Source: Flavobacterium soyae (GTDB lineage: Bacteria > Bacteroidota > Bacteroidia > Flavobacteriales > Flavobacteriaceae). Taken from it: a DNA stretch of 64,000 nucleotides. The notes under the pieces are model-generated. The model saw only the letters and a program-made list of their open reading frames with translations, did no database searches and had not been told where the DNA came from. Shown here piece by piece: positions 7,667 to 17,964 of this stretch. The stretch covers positions 226,668 to 290,667 of the forward strand of contig NZ_JAJQXA010000002.1 in NCBI RefSeq assembly GCF_021245985.1, written 5' to 3'. A program made the position numbers and the translations under genes. Within the stretch, counting starts at the first letter, position 1. Each line of letters begins with the position of its first letter.

Positions 7667-8166
7667 ATTATTATTTTTTTAGTAATTAAGAGCAAAAAAT
7701 ATAAACACTTGTTAATATAATTATTAAATAATTTCTGTAAAAAACCTAAAAAACTACATCTAACCTATTATTAAAGCAAATAATCTTACAGTATTTTATA
7801 CCTATTATTGGCAAAACCGGCATTTTGTTTAACATAGTAATGTTACAAATAAATTCGATAAAGTGCAAAAAAAATCGGACAAATGCGAAAAAAAATTATG
7901 AAGTATGAGCAATCATTGGAGATGAAAGGAAATAAAAATTAAAACATAAAATTTTACTTTTATACCAAACACAAACATATCAGTTTGATTACAAGATATA
8001 TAGATAAAAAACTATCAAAGCTGTTAAGAATTATTAAAAAAAAAGCAGCATTTATATTTAAACCTTTTCTCAAAAGCGAAGTCTAAAAGCAAACTTTGGC
8101 AGTTATAGCTCATAAAAGCGATTTGAAATTATAGTAATCCAAGTGTTAAATAAAAGCTAACACCTT
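7667..8166. other. AT-rich intergenic region between divergent genes
   Basis: About 500 nt without a convincing gene lie between the thioredoxin-fold gene and the efflux operon. It is very AT-rich with several poly-A runs. The only clear signal is the efflux promoter at its right end. I see no RNA gene or strong hairpin. Confidence 0.5.
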
Positions 8167-8194
8167 TTGGTTTCAGTACAAAAAGTTAAATTTG
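8167..8194 (+). promoter_or_regulatory. Promoter of the RND efflux operon
   Basis: TTG at 8167-8169, a 17-nt spacer and TAAATTTG at 8187-8194 match the Bacteroidota sigma consensus. Transcription would begin near 8200, which rules out a start codon at 8192 and supports the ATG at 8240. Confidence 0.6.
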
Positions 8195-8239
8195 TTAGCT
8201 GCAAAAAAAATACAACAAAAAAACATTCACCTAAATTTT

Positions 8240-9298
8240 ATGAAATTAAAACACCTAATCTACGCCTTGATAATCATCGTTTTAGGAGGATTTATTACCT
8301 ATCGGATAATATCCAATAAAAGCAAAAATGACGAATCAAAAAAATTTGGCGACAAAGATAAACCAACAACAGTCACTGGACTTGTAGTTAAAACTTCGAC
8401 ATTTGATAACAACTTATCTTTATCAGGTTCAATCGAAGCAAACGAACAAATTGAAATTCACAGTGAAGTTTCGGGAATTGTAGAAGGCATTTATTTTAAT
8501 GAAGGAAGTTACGTGAATAAAGGTCAGATACTTTTTAAAGTAAACGACATCGAATTAAAAGCACAATTAAGACAAGCAGTAACCAAAGAAGGCTTAGCTG
8601 CAGAAAATGAAAGAAGAGCAAAACTTTTACTTCAAAAAGAAGCAATCAGTCAGGAAGAAGCTGATGTTGCAAGAGCAGATTATGCTTCGGCACAGGCTCA
8701 AAGTCAATTAATTAGAGCGCAAATTTCTAAAACATCTGTAAAAGCACCTTTTTCAGGAAAAGTGGGTCTGCGTTCTATTTCACCAGGAACCTATATTACA
8801 CCAACAGTTTTAGTAGCAAAACTGGTCAACACAGGAAAATTAAAAATCACATTCTCAATTCCTGAGAAATATGCATCGCAGGTAAAATCCGGTTCAACAA
8901 TCGATTTTACAGTTTCTGGTTCAGATAAAACCTATTCAGCAAAAATTTACGCAATTGAGCCAGAAGTGGCAGTTGCAACGCGAACTTTACAAATTCGTGC
9001 CATTGCAGATAATATTGACGGAAAACTTTTTCCGGGAACTTTTGCCGATGTAAAATTACCATTAAACATTATTAAAGATGCCATAGTTGTACCTTCTCAG
9101 GCTATTGTTCCTGTACAAGACGGTAAAAAAGTTTTTATTGCAGACATGGGTAAAGCCAAAGAAGTTATGGTTGATGCAACAACAAGAACTGACGCTTCTA
9201 TTTTGATTTTATCAGGATTAAAAGCCGGAGATACTTTAATAACAAGCGGTGTTATGTCATTAAAAAATGAAGCACCTATTAAAGTAAAAGTAAAATAG
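8240..9298 (+). CDS. RND efflux periplasmic adaptor (membrane fusion protein)
   Basis: The 352-aa adaptor links an RND pump to an outer-membrane channel. The ATG at 8240 is chosen because it gives MKLKHLIYALIIIVLGGF, a clean N-terminal membrane anchor, and because the promoter -7 element covers 8187-8194. Lipoyl-type halves are visible around IEIHSEVSGIVEGIYFNEGSYVNKGQ and SVKAPFSGKVGLRSISPGTYI, with a coiled-coil hairpin between them (KEGLAAENERRAKLLL). The C-terminal beta-barrel and MP domains include VPSQAIVPVQDGKKVFI. It is first in an operon with the pump and TolC genes. The exported compound is unknown. Confidence 0.9.
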   Translation: MKLKHLIYALIIIVLGGFITYRIISNKSKNDESKKFGDKDKPTTVTGLVVKTSTFDNNLSLSGSIEANEQIEIHSEVSGIVEGIYFNEGSYVNKGQILFKVNDIELKAQLRQAVTKEGLAAENERRAKLLLQKEAISQEEADVARADYASAQAQSQLIRAQISKTSVKAPFSGKVGLRSISPGTYITPTVLVAKLVNTGKLKITFSIPEKYASQVKSGSTIDFTVSGSDKTYSAKIYAIEPEVAVATRTLQIRAIADNIDGKLFPGTFADVKLPLNIIKDAIVVPSQAIVPVQDGKKVFIADMGKAKEVMVDATTRTDASILILSGLKAGDTLITSGVMSLKNEAPIKVKVK

Positions 9299-9409
9299 TC
9301 ATAAAGCCGAAAGTCCAAAGTCATAAGACTTGAATATAGATTTAAAGATGGCGGTAAGATTTAGCAATAAATCTGAAATCTAAAATCAACAATCTAAAAT
9401 AAATCACAA

Positions 9410-12400
9410 ATGAGTTTATCAACTACAAGCATAAGAAGACCTGTTTTAACCATTGTACTGAATTTATTAATCATATTATTCGGTTTTATTGGTTATACAT
9501 TTTTGGGTGTGCGGGAATTTCCTTCTATCGACCCGGCGCAGGTTTCTATCAGAACAAGTTACACAGGTGCTAACGCCGACATTATAGAATCGCAGATTAC
9601 TGAACCTCTTGAAAAAGCTGTAAATGCTATTGACGGAATACGAAATATTACTTCTTCAAGTAATCAGGGAAGCAGTAATATTACCATTGAGTTTAATCTT
9701 GATAAAGATTTAGAAGAAGCTGCAAACGACGTTCGTGATAAGGTTTCACAAGCCATTAGAAGTTTACCGCAGGATATTGATGCCGCTCCTGTTGTATCAA
9801 AAGCAGATGCCGATAGTGACGCTATTATTTCGATGACTGTTCAAAGTGACACCAGAAGTTCTTTAGAATTAAGTGATTATGCTGAAAATGTTATTTCTCA
9901 GCGATTAGAGACAATTCCGGGTGTGAGCAGCGTGCAGATTTGGGGTCAAAAACGTTACGCAATGCGTTTATGGATCGATCCTGTAAAATTAACGGCCTAC
10001 GGCTGTACGGTTGCCGAAGTTCGCGATGCATTAAATGCACAAAATGTCGAATTACCTTCGGGAAAACTGACTGGAAACAATACCGAATTAACCGTAAAAA
10101 CAATTGGTAACTTATCAAAAGCCGAAGAATTTAACAATATTATTATTCGTACCGACGGGGATAAAATCGTTCGTTTAAGCGATGTGGGCGGCGCAGAATT
10201 AGGACCTGAAAATTTAGAAACAAAACTAAGCCAGTCAGGGCTTCCATTAATTGGTTTGGCAATTGTGCCAATGCCGGGAGCTAATTACTTAGATATTTCG
10301 AAAGAATTTTACAAAAAATACGAAGCTCTTAAAAAGGATCTTCCAAAAGATATTAAACTGAATATTGCGCTGGACAATACTATTTTCGTAAAAAAATCGG
10401 TACTTGAAGTTGCCGAAACTTTAGGGATTTCGATTATTCTGGTAATCATCATTATTTATCTTTTCTTTAGAGACTGGGCAATTGCGTTCAGGCCTTTAAT
10501 TGATATTCCGGTTTCATTGATTGCTACTTTCTTTATCATGTGGCTTTTTGGGTTCTCAATTAATGTCCTAACATTATTAGCAATTGTTTTAGCAACAGGT
10601 CTGGTTGTAGATGACGGAATTGTAGTTACCGAAAATATCTTTAAAAAAGTTGAAGAAGGAATGTCGCCAATCGAAGCTGCGATTAAAGGTTCTAATGAGA
10701 TTTTTTATGCCGTAATTTCAATTTCGGTAACACTTGCGGCGGTATTTTTGCCGGTAATTTTCTTAGAAGGTTTCGTGGGCCGGCTCTTTAGGGAATTTGG
10801 TGTTGTAATTGGTGCAGCCGTTTTAATTTCTGCCTTCGTATCATTGACTTTAACGCCAATGTTAAATGCTTATTTAATGAAAGGCGGCGAACAGAAAAAA
10901 TCAAAATTTTATACTAAAACGGAGCCTTTCTTTGAAAAATTAAACAGCGGTTATGCTGAGGCTCTAACTAAATTCATGGACAAAAAATGGATTAGTTTCC
11001 CAATTTTAATTGTTTGTTTTGGATTGATTTATTTGTTCTTTACCATTCTGCCAAAAGAAACAGCTCCTTATGATGACAGAAGTGCTGTAACTATGCGTAT
11101 GACAACTCCCGAGGGATCTTCATACGAATATACAGACCGCTTTATGCAGGAAATCTCAAAATTAATTGATGATTCTATTCCAGAGAAAAAAGTGAGTTTA
11201 GTAATTACTTCTCCTGGATTTAGTTCAAATTCGGTTAACAGCGGATTGGTCAGACTTGCATTAAAGGATGTCGACGAAAGAAAAAAATCGCAAAAAGATA
11301 TTGCTGACGAATTAACAAAATGGACAAAACAATATCCTAATGCTAAAACTTCTGTAACACAGCAGCCTACAATTGCCGTAAACAGACGCGGCGGTCTGCC
11401 GATTCAATATATTATCCAGGCTCCGAATTTTGAAAGATTAAAAGAAAAAATTCCTGTTTTTATGGATGAAGTTGGCAAAAGTGATGTTTTCTCTACTACC
11501 GATGTTAATTTAAAATTCAACAAACCTGAAATTAACGTAAGTATTGACCGTGCAAAAGCAGAAAGTTTAGGTATTTCGATTTTAGATATTGCACAGACTT
11601 TACAGCTTTCATTAAGCGGGCAGCGTTTTGGGTATTTCATTAAAAACGGAAAACAATATCAGGTTATTGGTCAGTTTGATCAAAAAGACAGATCAAAACC
11701 TCTGGATTTAACGTCGATGTTTGTAAAGAACAAAAGCGGGCAGTTAATTCAAATGGATAACGTTGTAAATGTTGCAGAGCAGAGTAATCCGCCGCAATTG
11801 TACCATAATAACCGTTATATGTCTGCAACTGTTTCTGCAGGTTTAGCACCGGGAAAAAGCATCAATGATGGTATTCAGGAAATGGACAGAATTAAAACTA
11901 AAGTTTTAAACGACAGTTTTACAACAGATTTAAGTGGAGAATCGCGAGATTTTGTCGAAAGCAGCTCAAATACTTCTTTTGCATTTGGATTAGCTTTATT
12001 ATTGATTTTCCTGATTCTAGCTGCACAGTTTGAAAGTTTTATCGATCCGTTTATTATCATATTAACGGTGCCAATGGCGGTTGCGGGAGCTTTATTTTCA
12101 CTTTGGTTATTCAACCAGACCTGGAATATTTTCAGCCAGATTGGAACTGTAATGCTTATTGGTCTGGTAACAAAAAACGGTATTTTGATTGTCGAATTTG
12201 CCAATCAGTTACGAGAACAGGGCAAACCAAAAATGGAAGCCATTCTCGAAGCATCAGAAGCACGTTTACGCCCTATCTTGATGACCAGTTTAGCCATTGC
12301 ATTAGGTGCATTGCCAATTGCAATGTCACTTGGAGCCGCTTCTACCAGTAGAATTGGTATGGGAGTTGTAATTGTGGGAGGAACAATTTTCTCCCTTGCT

Positions 12401-12505
12401 TTGACCCTTTTTGTTATTCCGGCTATTTATTTTATGTGGTCTAAAGCCAGAAAACATTATCCTGAATTTGATCGTATCGACGAATACGAAAAAGAAAGTA
12501 AATAA
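9410..12505 (+). CDS. RND efflux pump, HAE1/AcrB family
   Basis: This is a 1031-aa proton-driven inner-membrane exporter of normal family length. It starts MSLSTTSIRRPVLTIVLNLL, the usual RND N-terminus, and has two large periplasmic loops and twelve membrane helices. TM4 carries the proton-relay pair of aspartates in GLVVDDGIVVTENI. The C-terminal half has GLVTKNGILIVEFANQLREQG, the matching TM10 region. It should form a trimer with the adaptor encoded 111 nt upstream and the TolC-like protein downstream. Its leader contains the same CTAAAATC-type repeats as recG. Substrate range cannot be read from the sequence. Confidence 0.93.
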   Translation: MSLSTTSIRRPVLTIVLNLLIILFGFIGYTFLGVREFPSIDPAQVSIRTSYTGANADIIESQITEPLEKAVNAIDGIRNITSSSNQGSSNITIEFNLDKDLEEAANDVRDKVSQAIRSLPQDIDAAPVVSKADADSDAIISMTVQSDTRSSLELSDYAENVISQRLETIPGVSSVQIWGQKRYAMRLWIDPVKLTAYGCTVAEVRDALNAQNVELPSGKLTGNNTELTVKTIGNLSKAEEFNNIIIRTDGDKIVRLSDVGGAELGPENLETKLSQSGLPLIGLAIVPMPGANYLDISKEFYKKYEALKKDLPKDIKLNIALDNTIFVKKSVLEVAETLGISIILVIIIIYLFFRDWAIAFRPLIDIPVSLIATFFIMWLFGFSINVLTLLAIVLATGLVVDDGIVVTENIFKKVEEGMSPIEAAIKGSNEIFYAVISISVTLAAVFLPVIFLEGFVGRLFREFGVVIGAAVLISAFVSLTLTPMLNAYLMKGGEQKKSKFYTKTEPFFEKLNSGYAEALTKFMDKKWISFPILIVCFGLIYLFFTILPKETAPYDDRSAVTMRMTTPEGSSYEYTDRFMQEISKLIDDSIPEKKVSLVITSPGFSSNSVNSGLVRLALKDVDERKKSQKDIADELTKWTKQYPNAKTSVTQQPTIAVNRRGGLPIQYIIQAPNFERLKEKIPVFMDEVGKSDVFSTTDVNLKFNKPEINVSIDRAKAESLGISILDIAQTLQLSLSGQRFGYFIKNGKQYQVIGQFDQKDRSKPLDLTSMFVKNKSGQLIQMDNVVNVAEQSNPPQLYHNNRYMSATVSAGLAPGKSINDGIQEMDRIKTKVLNDSFTTDLSGESRDFVESSSNTSFAFGLALLLIFLILAAQFESFIDPFIIILTVPMAVAGALFSLWLFNQTWNIFSQIGTVMLIGLVTKNGILIVEFANQLREQGKPKMEAILEASEARLRPILMTSLAIALGALPIAMSLGAASTSRIGMGVVIVGGTIFSLALTLFVIPAIYFMWSKARKHYPEFDRIDEYEKESK

Positions 12506-12515
12506 ATATTTATTA

Positions 12516-12560
12516 GCCTCGAATTCAGAATTTTATTAAATTAATTCGTGAATTCGGGGC
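12516..12560. repeat. Hairpin between pump and TolC genes
   Basis: GCCTCGAATTCA (12516-12527) pairs with TGAATTCGGGGC (12549-12560), 12 bp with one G-T pair. There is no T-tract, so it looks like a dispersed repeat or an mRNA processing hairpin within the operon and not a terminator. Confidence 0.5.
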
Positions 12561-12574
12561 AAAAGAAAAATAAC

Positions 12575-13885
12575 ATGAATATTAAGAATATATACTGCAC
12601 TTTAATAGTTCTGTTCTTTTGCATTGTTAAAACAAATGCACAAGAAGTTTTGACTATTGAAGAAGCAATGAAAATCGCTTTAGAAAATAATTTTGAGATT
12701 AAAATTGCCAAAAATAATTCGACAATAAGCGAAACAAATGTTACTGTTGGAAATGCGGGCATACTGCCAACCGCTACAGCTAATATTGTAGACAATAATA
12801 GTGTTACCAACTCAACTCAGGTACGTCAGGACGGAACATCGACTACATTAAACAATGCAAAAAACAACAGTTTAACGTATGGAGTCAGCTTAGGCTGGAC
12901 GGTTTTTGACGGAATGAGAATGTTTGCCCGATACGATCAGTTAAAAGAACTTCAAAAATTAGGCGATGCCGAATTAAAAAGAACAATTCTCGTAAAAATT
13001 GGTCAGGTAAATTCTGCTTATTATGATTTAGTACAGCAACAGCATCAATTAGCCGCTTTAGATACTACAATTGTAATTTCTAAACAAAGAGTAGAATTGG
13101 CACAAAATCGTTTCACTATTGGTAAAGCTTCAAAATTAGAAGTTTTAAATGCGCAGGTTGATTTAAATACAGATCAGGTTACTTTATTGAGACAAAAAGA
13201 ATCGTATGCTAATGCTAAAATATTATTGAATCAATATCTTGCCCGTGACCCTAAAATCAACTTCACAGTGACTGATATCGTTACTGTTGATGAAAAACTG
13301 GTTTTGGCCGATTTAATGGATTTGGCACAAAAACAAAATCCGGCTTTAGAATCGCAGATAATCAATAAACGTATTGCCGAATTACAGCTTAAACAAGTAA
13401 AAGCAAGTAGATACCCAACTGTAAATTTAACTTCGGGTTATAATTTTGCCGAAAGTCAGTCAAGTTTAGGATTTACAAGCGAAAACTCTTCAAGAGGTTT
13501 TACCTACGGTTTTAATGCTTCGATGAATATTTTTGACGGATTTAACCAGCATCGAAATGAAAAAGTAGCCAAGCTTCAAATCGAAAATTCTCAAATTGCT
13601 ATCGATCAGCAAAATACGATTTTGAACACGCAGTTAAGCACAGCTTTTCAAACGTATTTAACCAATTTAGAATTAATTGATTTAGAAGAAAATAACGAAG
13701 CAATTGCCAGACAAAATTTAGAAATTACTTTAGATAAATTTAGAATTGGAACTATTACAACCATTGATTTTAGAACAGCTCAGCTAAATTATGTAAACGC
13801 AAAAGTTCGTTACAGCAACGCACAATACGAAGCAAAATTATCTGAAATTGCCTTAAAAGAATTAGCAGGAAATATTAATTTTTAA
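12575..13885 (+). CDS. TolC family outer-membrane efflux channel
   Basis: Starting at the ATG at 12575, the 436-aa protein begins MNIKNIYCTLIVLFFCIVKTNAQ, a signal peptide cleaved after NAQ. The mature part starts EVLTIEEAMKIALENNFEI, the typical first repeat of TolC-like proteins. The second repeat begins near LMDLAQKQNPALESQI. Long coiled-coil helices and amphipathic strands (TYGVSLGWTVFDG, TYGFNASMNIFDG) mark the two structural halves. It completes the tripartite RND system with the two genes upstream. A GTG 27 nt upstream extends the frame but would spoil the signal peptide. Confidence 0.9.
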   Translation: MNIKNIYCTLIVLFFCIVKTNAQEVLTIEEAMKIALENNFEIKIAKNNSTISETNVTVGNAGILPTATANIVDNNSVTNSTQVRQDGTSTTLNNAKNNSLTYGVSLGWTVFDGMRMFARYDQLKELQKLGDAELKRTILVKIGQVNSAYYDLVQQQHQLAALDTTIVISKQRVELAQNRFTIGKASKLEVLNAQVDLNTDQVTLLRQKESYANAKILLNQYLARDPKINFTVTDIVTVDEKLVLADLMDLAQKQNPALESQIINKRIAELQLKQVKASRYPTVNLTSGYNFAESQSSLGFTSENSSRGFTYGFNASMNIFDGFNQHRNEKVAKLQIENSQIAIDQQNTILNTQLSTAFQTYLTNLELIDLEENNEAIARQNLEITLDKFRIGTITTIDFRTAQLNYVNAKVRYSNAQYEAKLSEIALKELAGNINF

Positions 13886-13912
13886 ACTAAATTTGTTTCA
13901 AAACAAACTTAG

Positions 13913-14776
13913 ATGATCTCTTATAATACCAAAGAATGGTTTACATTTATATTCCATTTTCATAAATCTGATACCGTTAGAAAACTTTTACCAATCATGC
14001 TTGCGATTGGTATTTATGCCGCAGCCGTTGGTTATCTGGAAGTTGAATACTTTAAAGTTGGCAAAAACGATTATATACATAACATTCCTATCATGCACGG
14101 AATGCTTGGTTTTGTAATTTCGTTATTGCTCGTTTTTAGAACAAATACCGCTTATGACCGCTGGTGGGAAGGCCGCAAACTTTGGGGAGGTCTCGTAAAC
14201 AGCAGCCGTAATCTGACTATAAAACTTTCGGCTATTTTAAAAGACGAAAACGACAGGAGTTTCTTTAAAAAATTTATTCCGCTGTATGCTGATATTCTGC
14301 ACAAACATTTAAAAGATGCCGATACCAGTAAACAGCTTTTTGAAGATGTTGATTTAGAAATAGATCATCATAAACACAAACCAAATCAGTTAAAAAAAAT
14401 CATGTATCATAAAATCAATGATTTGTATGATGCAAAAAAAATTACCGGCGATCAATTAATTATTTTAAATAACGAATTACAGTCATTTACAGATATCTGC
14501 GGTGCGTGCGAGCGTATTAAAAATACACCTATTCCCTACTCTTACAGCGCATTTATCAAGAAATTTATCTTCTTTTATACCATGACGCTTCCGTTTGGGT
14601 ATTCTATTAGCCTGGGATATTTTGTAGCGCCGGTTGTCGTTTTTATATTTTATGTTTTGGCAAGTTTGGAGCTTATTGCAGAAGAAATCGAAGATCCGTT
14701 TGGAGATGACGAAAACGATCTTCCAACAAAAAAGATTTCTGAAAACATCAAAAAACATATCGAAGAATTGATTTAA
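13913..14776 (+). CDS. Bestrophin family ion channel (UPF0187)
   Basis: The 287-aa membrane protein opens MISYNTKEWFTFIFHFHKSDTVRKLLP. It has the family signature FRTNTAYDRWWEGRKLWGGLVNSSRNL at about residues 78-104, followed by GACERIKNTPIPYSYS and YFVAPVVVFIFYVLASLELIAEEIEDPFGDDENDLP near the C-terminus. Bacterial bestrophins form pentameric channels. Ion selectivity cannot be read here. A TAAATTTG element (13888-13895) lies 18 nt upstream of the ATG, so the gene may have its own promoter, although it also sits close behind the efflux operon. Confidence 0.9.
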   Translation: MISYNTKEWFTFIFHFHKSDTVRKLLPIMLAIGIYAAAVGYLEVEYFKVGKNDYIHNIPIMHGMLGFVISLLLVFRTNTAYDRWWEGRKLWGGLVNSSRNLTIKLSAILKDENDRSFFKKFIPLYADILHKHLKDADTSKQLFEDVDLEIDHHKHKPNQLKKIMYHKINDLYDAKKITGDQLIILNNELQSFTDICGACERIKNTPIPYSYSAFIKKFIFFYTMTLPFGYSISLGYFVAPVVVFIFYVLASLELIAEEIEDPFGDDENDLPTKKISENIKKHIEELI

Positions 14777-14878
14777 ACGAACTAAAACTCAAAAGAGTAA
14801 CACATTATTTTGAGCTTATCAAACGTTTTAAGTCAGAAAAAACAAAATAAATTCTTTCTTACTACAATTCTCAATCCT

Positions 14879-14886
14879 TATATTTG
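14879..14886 (+). promoter_or_regulatory. Candidate -7 element of the pheT promoter
   Basis: TATATTTG matches TAnnTTTG exactly, 26 nt before the pheT ATG. No good TTG is seen at the usual distance upstream, so this rests on the -7 element alone. Confidence 0.4.
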
Positions 14887-14912
14887 TATCCTGATAAAAG
14901 AATAAAACTAAC

Positions 14913-17333
14913 ATGAAAATATCTTACAACTGGTTAAAACAATTCATTAAAACTGATTGGACATCTGAACAAACTTCTGAATTATTGACAGATTTGGGTC
15001 TTGAAGTTGAAGTTGTAGAAAAATACCAGTCAATTAAAGGCGGATTAGAAGGGGTTGTTGTAGGACATGTGCTTACCTGCGAAAAACATCCTGATGCCGA
15101 CAGATTAAAAGTTACTACAGTAAATATTGGTTTAGAGACCCCTGTACAAATTGTATGTGGTGCAGCAAATGTGGCTGCGGGACAAAAAGTTCCTGTTGCA
15201 ACTATTGGAACCGTTTTATATGATAAAGATGGTGTTGAATTTACTATTAAAAAAGGTAAAATTCGCGGACAGGAAAGCCACGGAATGATTTGTGCCGAAG
15301 ATGAACTAGGTCTTGGTAATGGTCACGACGGAATTATGGTCCTGGATGAAAATCTGGTTCCGGGAACTAAGGCTTCTGAAGTTTTTCAAATTGCAGATGA
15401 TGAAGTTTTTGAAATTGGTTTAACGCCAAACCGTGCCGATGCAATGAGCCACTTTGGTACTGCACGTGATTTAAGAGCCGGAATGCTTCAAAGAGGTGTA
15501 AATGTTGAATTGATTACGCCATCTGTAAGCAATTTTAGAGTAGATATGCGTACGCTTAAAATTGATGTTAATGTTGAAGAACCAGCTTTAGCACCAAGAT
15601 ACTGCGGTGTAACTATCTCAGGAATTACGGTTCACGAATCTCCAAAATGGCTTCAGGATCGTTTAAAATCGATTGGTTTAACGCCAAAAAATAATATTGT
15701 CGATGTTACTAATTATGTTTTACACGAATTAGGACAGCCGCTTCATGCTTTTGATGCTGCAAAAATTACCGGAAAAGTAATTGTAAAAACATTGCCAGAA
15801 GGAACAAAATTCACTACGCTTGATGATGTTGAAAGAACATTGCATGCTGAGGATTTAATGATTTGCGACGAAAAAGGACCGCTTTGTATAGCAGGTGTTT
15901 TTGGAGGAAAAAAATCTGGCGTTACAGATGGTACAACTTCTATTTTCTTAGAAAGTGCTTATTTTGATGCTGTAAGCGTTCGTAAAACAGCAAAAAGACA
16001 TCAATTGAATACCGATGCTTCTTTTAGATTTGAAAGAGGAATTGACCCAACTATTACAGAATATGCTTTAAAACGTGCCGCTATCTTAATTCAGGAAGTT
16101 GCAGGTGGTAAAATCACTTGCGATGTTGTAGAAGTTTATCCTAAAAAAGTAGAAGATTTTTCGGTTTTATTGAATTTCAGCCACGTTTCTAAAATCATCG
16201 GACAGGAAATTCCAAAAGATACCATCAAAAAGATATTAGTTTCTTTAGATATTAAAGTAAACAGCGTTTCTGATACCGGTTTAGGCTTAACAATCCCGGC
16301 GTACCGTGTTGATGTTCAAAGAGAAATTGATGTTATCGAAGAAATTTTAAGAGTTTATGGTTACAACAATATTGAGTTTTCTAAAAAATTCAATGCAACG
16401 GTAGCCAATTCTCCAAGAACAGAAGATTATAAAGTACAAAATGTTATCGCTTCTCAATTAAACTCTCAAGGTTTTCATGAAATGATGGCAAATTCTTTAA
16501 CAACAGCCGCGTATGCAAAATTATCGACTGTTTTAAAAGAAGAACACAATGTAACAATGTTGAATCCTTTGAGCAGTGATTTATCAACAATGCGTCAATC
16601 ATTATTATTTTCTGCTCTTGAAGCGATTTCATATAATATCAATAGAAAAAATTCTGATTTAAAATTATTTGAATTTGGAAAATCATATCACAAATACCTA
16701 AACGGTTACGAAGAACACAAACATTTAACTTTGTCTATTTCTGGAAACAGAAATAAAGAAAGCTGGACAATGCCGCAAAAAGGAACTGATTTCTTCTTAT
16801 TGAAAGGTTATGTAAAAGGTATTCTGGTTCGTTTGGGAATTGAAAAAATTTCAAATGCCCCGGTACAGTCTGATGTTTTCTCAGAAGGAACTTCAATTTG
16901 CTACAACAATGATACATTAGTTGAAATGGGAGTTGTGAAAAAATCGATTTTAAAGCATTTTGGGATTAAACAAGATGTTTATTATGCTGATTTCAACTGG
17001 GATTTGATTTTAAAAATCATTACAGGAAAAATTAAATATACTGAAATTCCTAAATATCCGGAAGTTCGCAGAGATTTAGCTTTGTTGATCGACGAAAAAA
17101 CTACTTACGAAAGTATTTTTAATTTAGCGAGACAAACGGAAAAAGCTCTTTTAAAAGACATTAATTTATTTGATGTTTATCAGGGAGACAAACTTCCGGC
17201 AGGCAAAAAATCGTATGCGTTGAGCTTTACAATCCAGGATAATACAAAAACGCTTACTGATGCTCAGATTGACAAAATCATGTCGAAATTACAACAGACT
17301 TTTGAAACTGAACTTGGCGCAAGTTTAAGATAA
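14913..17333 (+). CDS. pheT: Phenylalanine-tRNA ligase subunit beta
   Basis: This 806-aa subunit, with PheS (not in this window), charges tRNA-Phe in the cytoplasm. Domains in order are B1 (MKISYNWLKQFIKTDW), an EMAP-II-like tRNA-binding domain (GHVLTCEKHPDADRLKVTTVNIG, about residues 50-72), B3/B4 editing domain (GLTPNRADAMSHFGTARDL, CGVTISGI), B5 (about 400-475), the class II-like core with HxLNTDASFRFERG, and the C-terminal anticodon-binding FDX-ACB domain (YPEVRRDLALLIDE to the end). Length is normal. It is followed by a strong intrinsic terminator. Confidence 0.96.
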   Translation: MKISYNWLKQFIKTDWTSEQTSELLTDLGLEVEVVEKYQSIKGGLEGVVVGHVLTCEKHPDADRLKVTTVNIGLETPVQIVCGAANVAAGQKVPVATIGTVLYDKDGVEFTIKKGKIRGQESHGMICAEDELGLGNGHDGIMVLDENLVPGTKASEVFQIADDEVFEIGLTPNRADAMSHFGTARDLRAGMLQRGVNVELITPSVSNFRVDMRTLKIDVNVEEPALAPRYCGVTISGITVHESPKWLQDRLKSIGLTPKNNIVDVTNYVLHELGQPLHAFDAAKITGKVIVKTLPEGTKFTTLDDVERTLHAEDLMICDEKGPLCIAGVFGGKKSGVTDGTTSIFLESAYFDAVSVRKTAKRHQLNTDASFRFERGIDPTITEYALKRAAILIQEVAGGKITCDVVEVYPKKVEDFSVLLNFSHVSKIIGQEIPKDTIKKILVSLDIKVNSVSDTGLGLTIPAYRVDVQREIDVIEEILRVYGYNNIEFSKKFNATVANSPRTEDYKVQNVIASQLNSQGFHEMMANSLTTAAYAKLSTVLKEEHNVTMLNPLSSDLSTMRQSLLFSALEAISYNINRKNSDLKLFEFGKSYHKYLNGYEEHKHLTLSISGNRNKESWTMPQKGTDFFLLKGYVKGILVRLGIEKISNAPVQSDVFSEGTSICYNNDTLVEMGVVKKSILKHFGIKQDVYYADFNWDLILKIITGKIKYTEIPKYPEVRRDLALLIDEKTTYESIFNLARQTEKALLKDINLFDVYQGDKLPAGKKSYALSFTIQDNTKTLTDAQIDKIMSKLQQTFETELGASLR

Positions 17334-17354
17334 ATCTTAACGTTATTAAATAAC

Positions 17355-17398
17355 AAACCCGACAGGTGTATTATACTTGTCGGGTTTATTTTTTTGTT
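17355..17398 (+). terminator. Rho-independent terminator of pheT
   Basis: AAACCCGACAGG (17355-17366) pairs with CTTGTCGGGTTT (17376-17387) with one G-T pair, followed by a T-rich tail. Confidence 0.85.
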
Positions 17399-17873
17399 TC
17401 AAGTCTCATGTTTCAAGTTTTTTAAAGTTTCAGGTTTCAGGTGGTTGCCTGAGTATTGTTTTACCATAAAACTCGCAAAGAATTTCACAAAGCTTTTGAA
17501 AAGTTTTTGTTGATCCACATCTTCAAAACATTTCTTTCTTTACGCAATCCTTTGCGGACTTTGCGGTTAATTAACAAGCTGCCAGGCCTGAAACCTTAAA
17601 CACCAAAAAACAAAATCACTAACTAATTAAATATTTATTCCAAATTTGATCTCCAAATCTTAATTATTAATTATTGATTGTTAGTTATAAATTTTCATTC
17701 AGTCTTTTTCTGCTGAAAGAATTTTCTTTACTGCTGTTTATGCGCTTTTAGCATTAGTTTTTGCTCTTAAAAATTGACGTTATAAAATTATTTAATTGCA
17801 AAATAGTATTAAGCAGTATTTTAGCCCGTTTTTTTAGATAATTTTACCTGAAGAAAAAAGGGTATTTTTCCCC
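17399..17873. other. Repeat-bearing intergenic region
   Basis: About 475 nt without a gene. It holds copies of low-complexity motifs seen in other flavobacterial gaps: GTTTCAAG/GTTTCAGG runs at about 17396-17440, AAACTCGCAAAGAATTTCACAAAG at about 17467-17490, and CTTTGCGGACTTTGCGGTT at about 17551-17569. The ends carry loosely inverted GCCTG/CAGGC and GTTTCAGG/CCTGAAAC pieces. I see no RNA gene. Confidence 0.45.
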
Positions 17874-17904
17874 TTGCGTTGTTTTTAGACATCAAATAAT
17901 TTTG
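17874..17904 (+). promoter_or_regulatory. Promoter of the four-gene signalling unit
   Basis: TTG (17874-17876), 20 nt, then TAATTTTG (17897-17904) fits the Bacteroidota consensus. The first ATG is 60 nt downstream. Confidence 0.5.
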
Positions 17905-17964
17905 TCGTCTACAATTAAAAAAAACTGTAAACTAAACAAGTAACCAATTAATTCATAAATAACA

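Noticed and set aside
8192..8239. Upstream start for the efflux adaptor (16 extra residues).
   Set aside because: It overlaps the TAAATTTG promoter element and spoils the membrane anchor. The ATG at 8240 fits better.
12548..12574. GTG start for the TolC gene.
   Set aside because: It adds a charged stretch before a good signal peptide and lies in the right arm of an intergenic hairpin.
17399..17873. A small RNA or riboswitch before the signalling unit.
   Set aside because: Only dispersed repeat fragments are seen, with no compact conserved structure that I can support.
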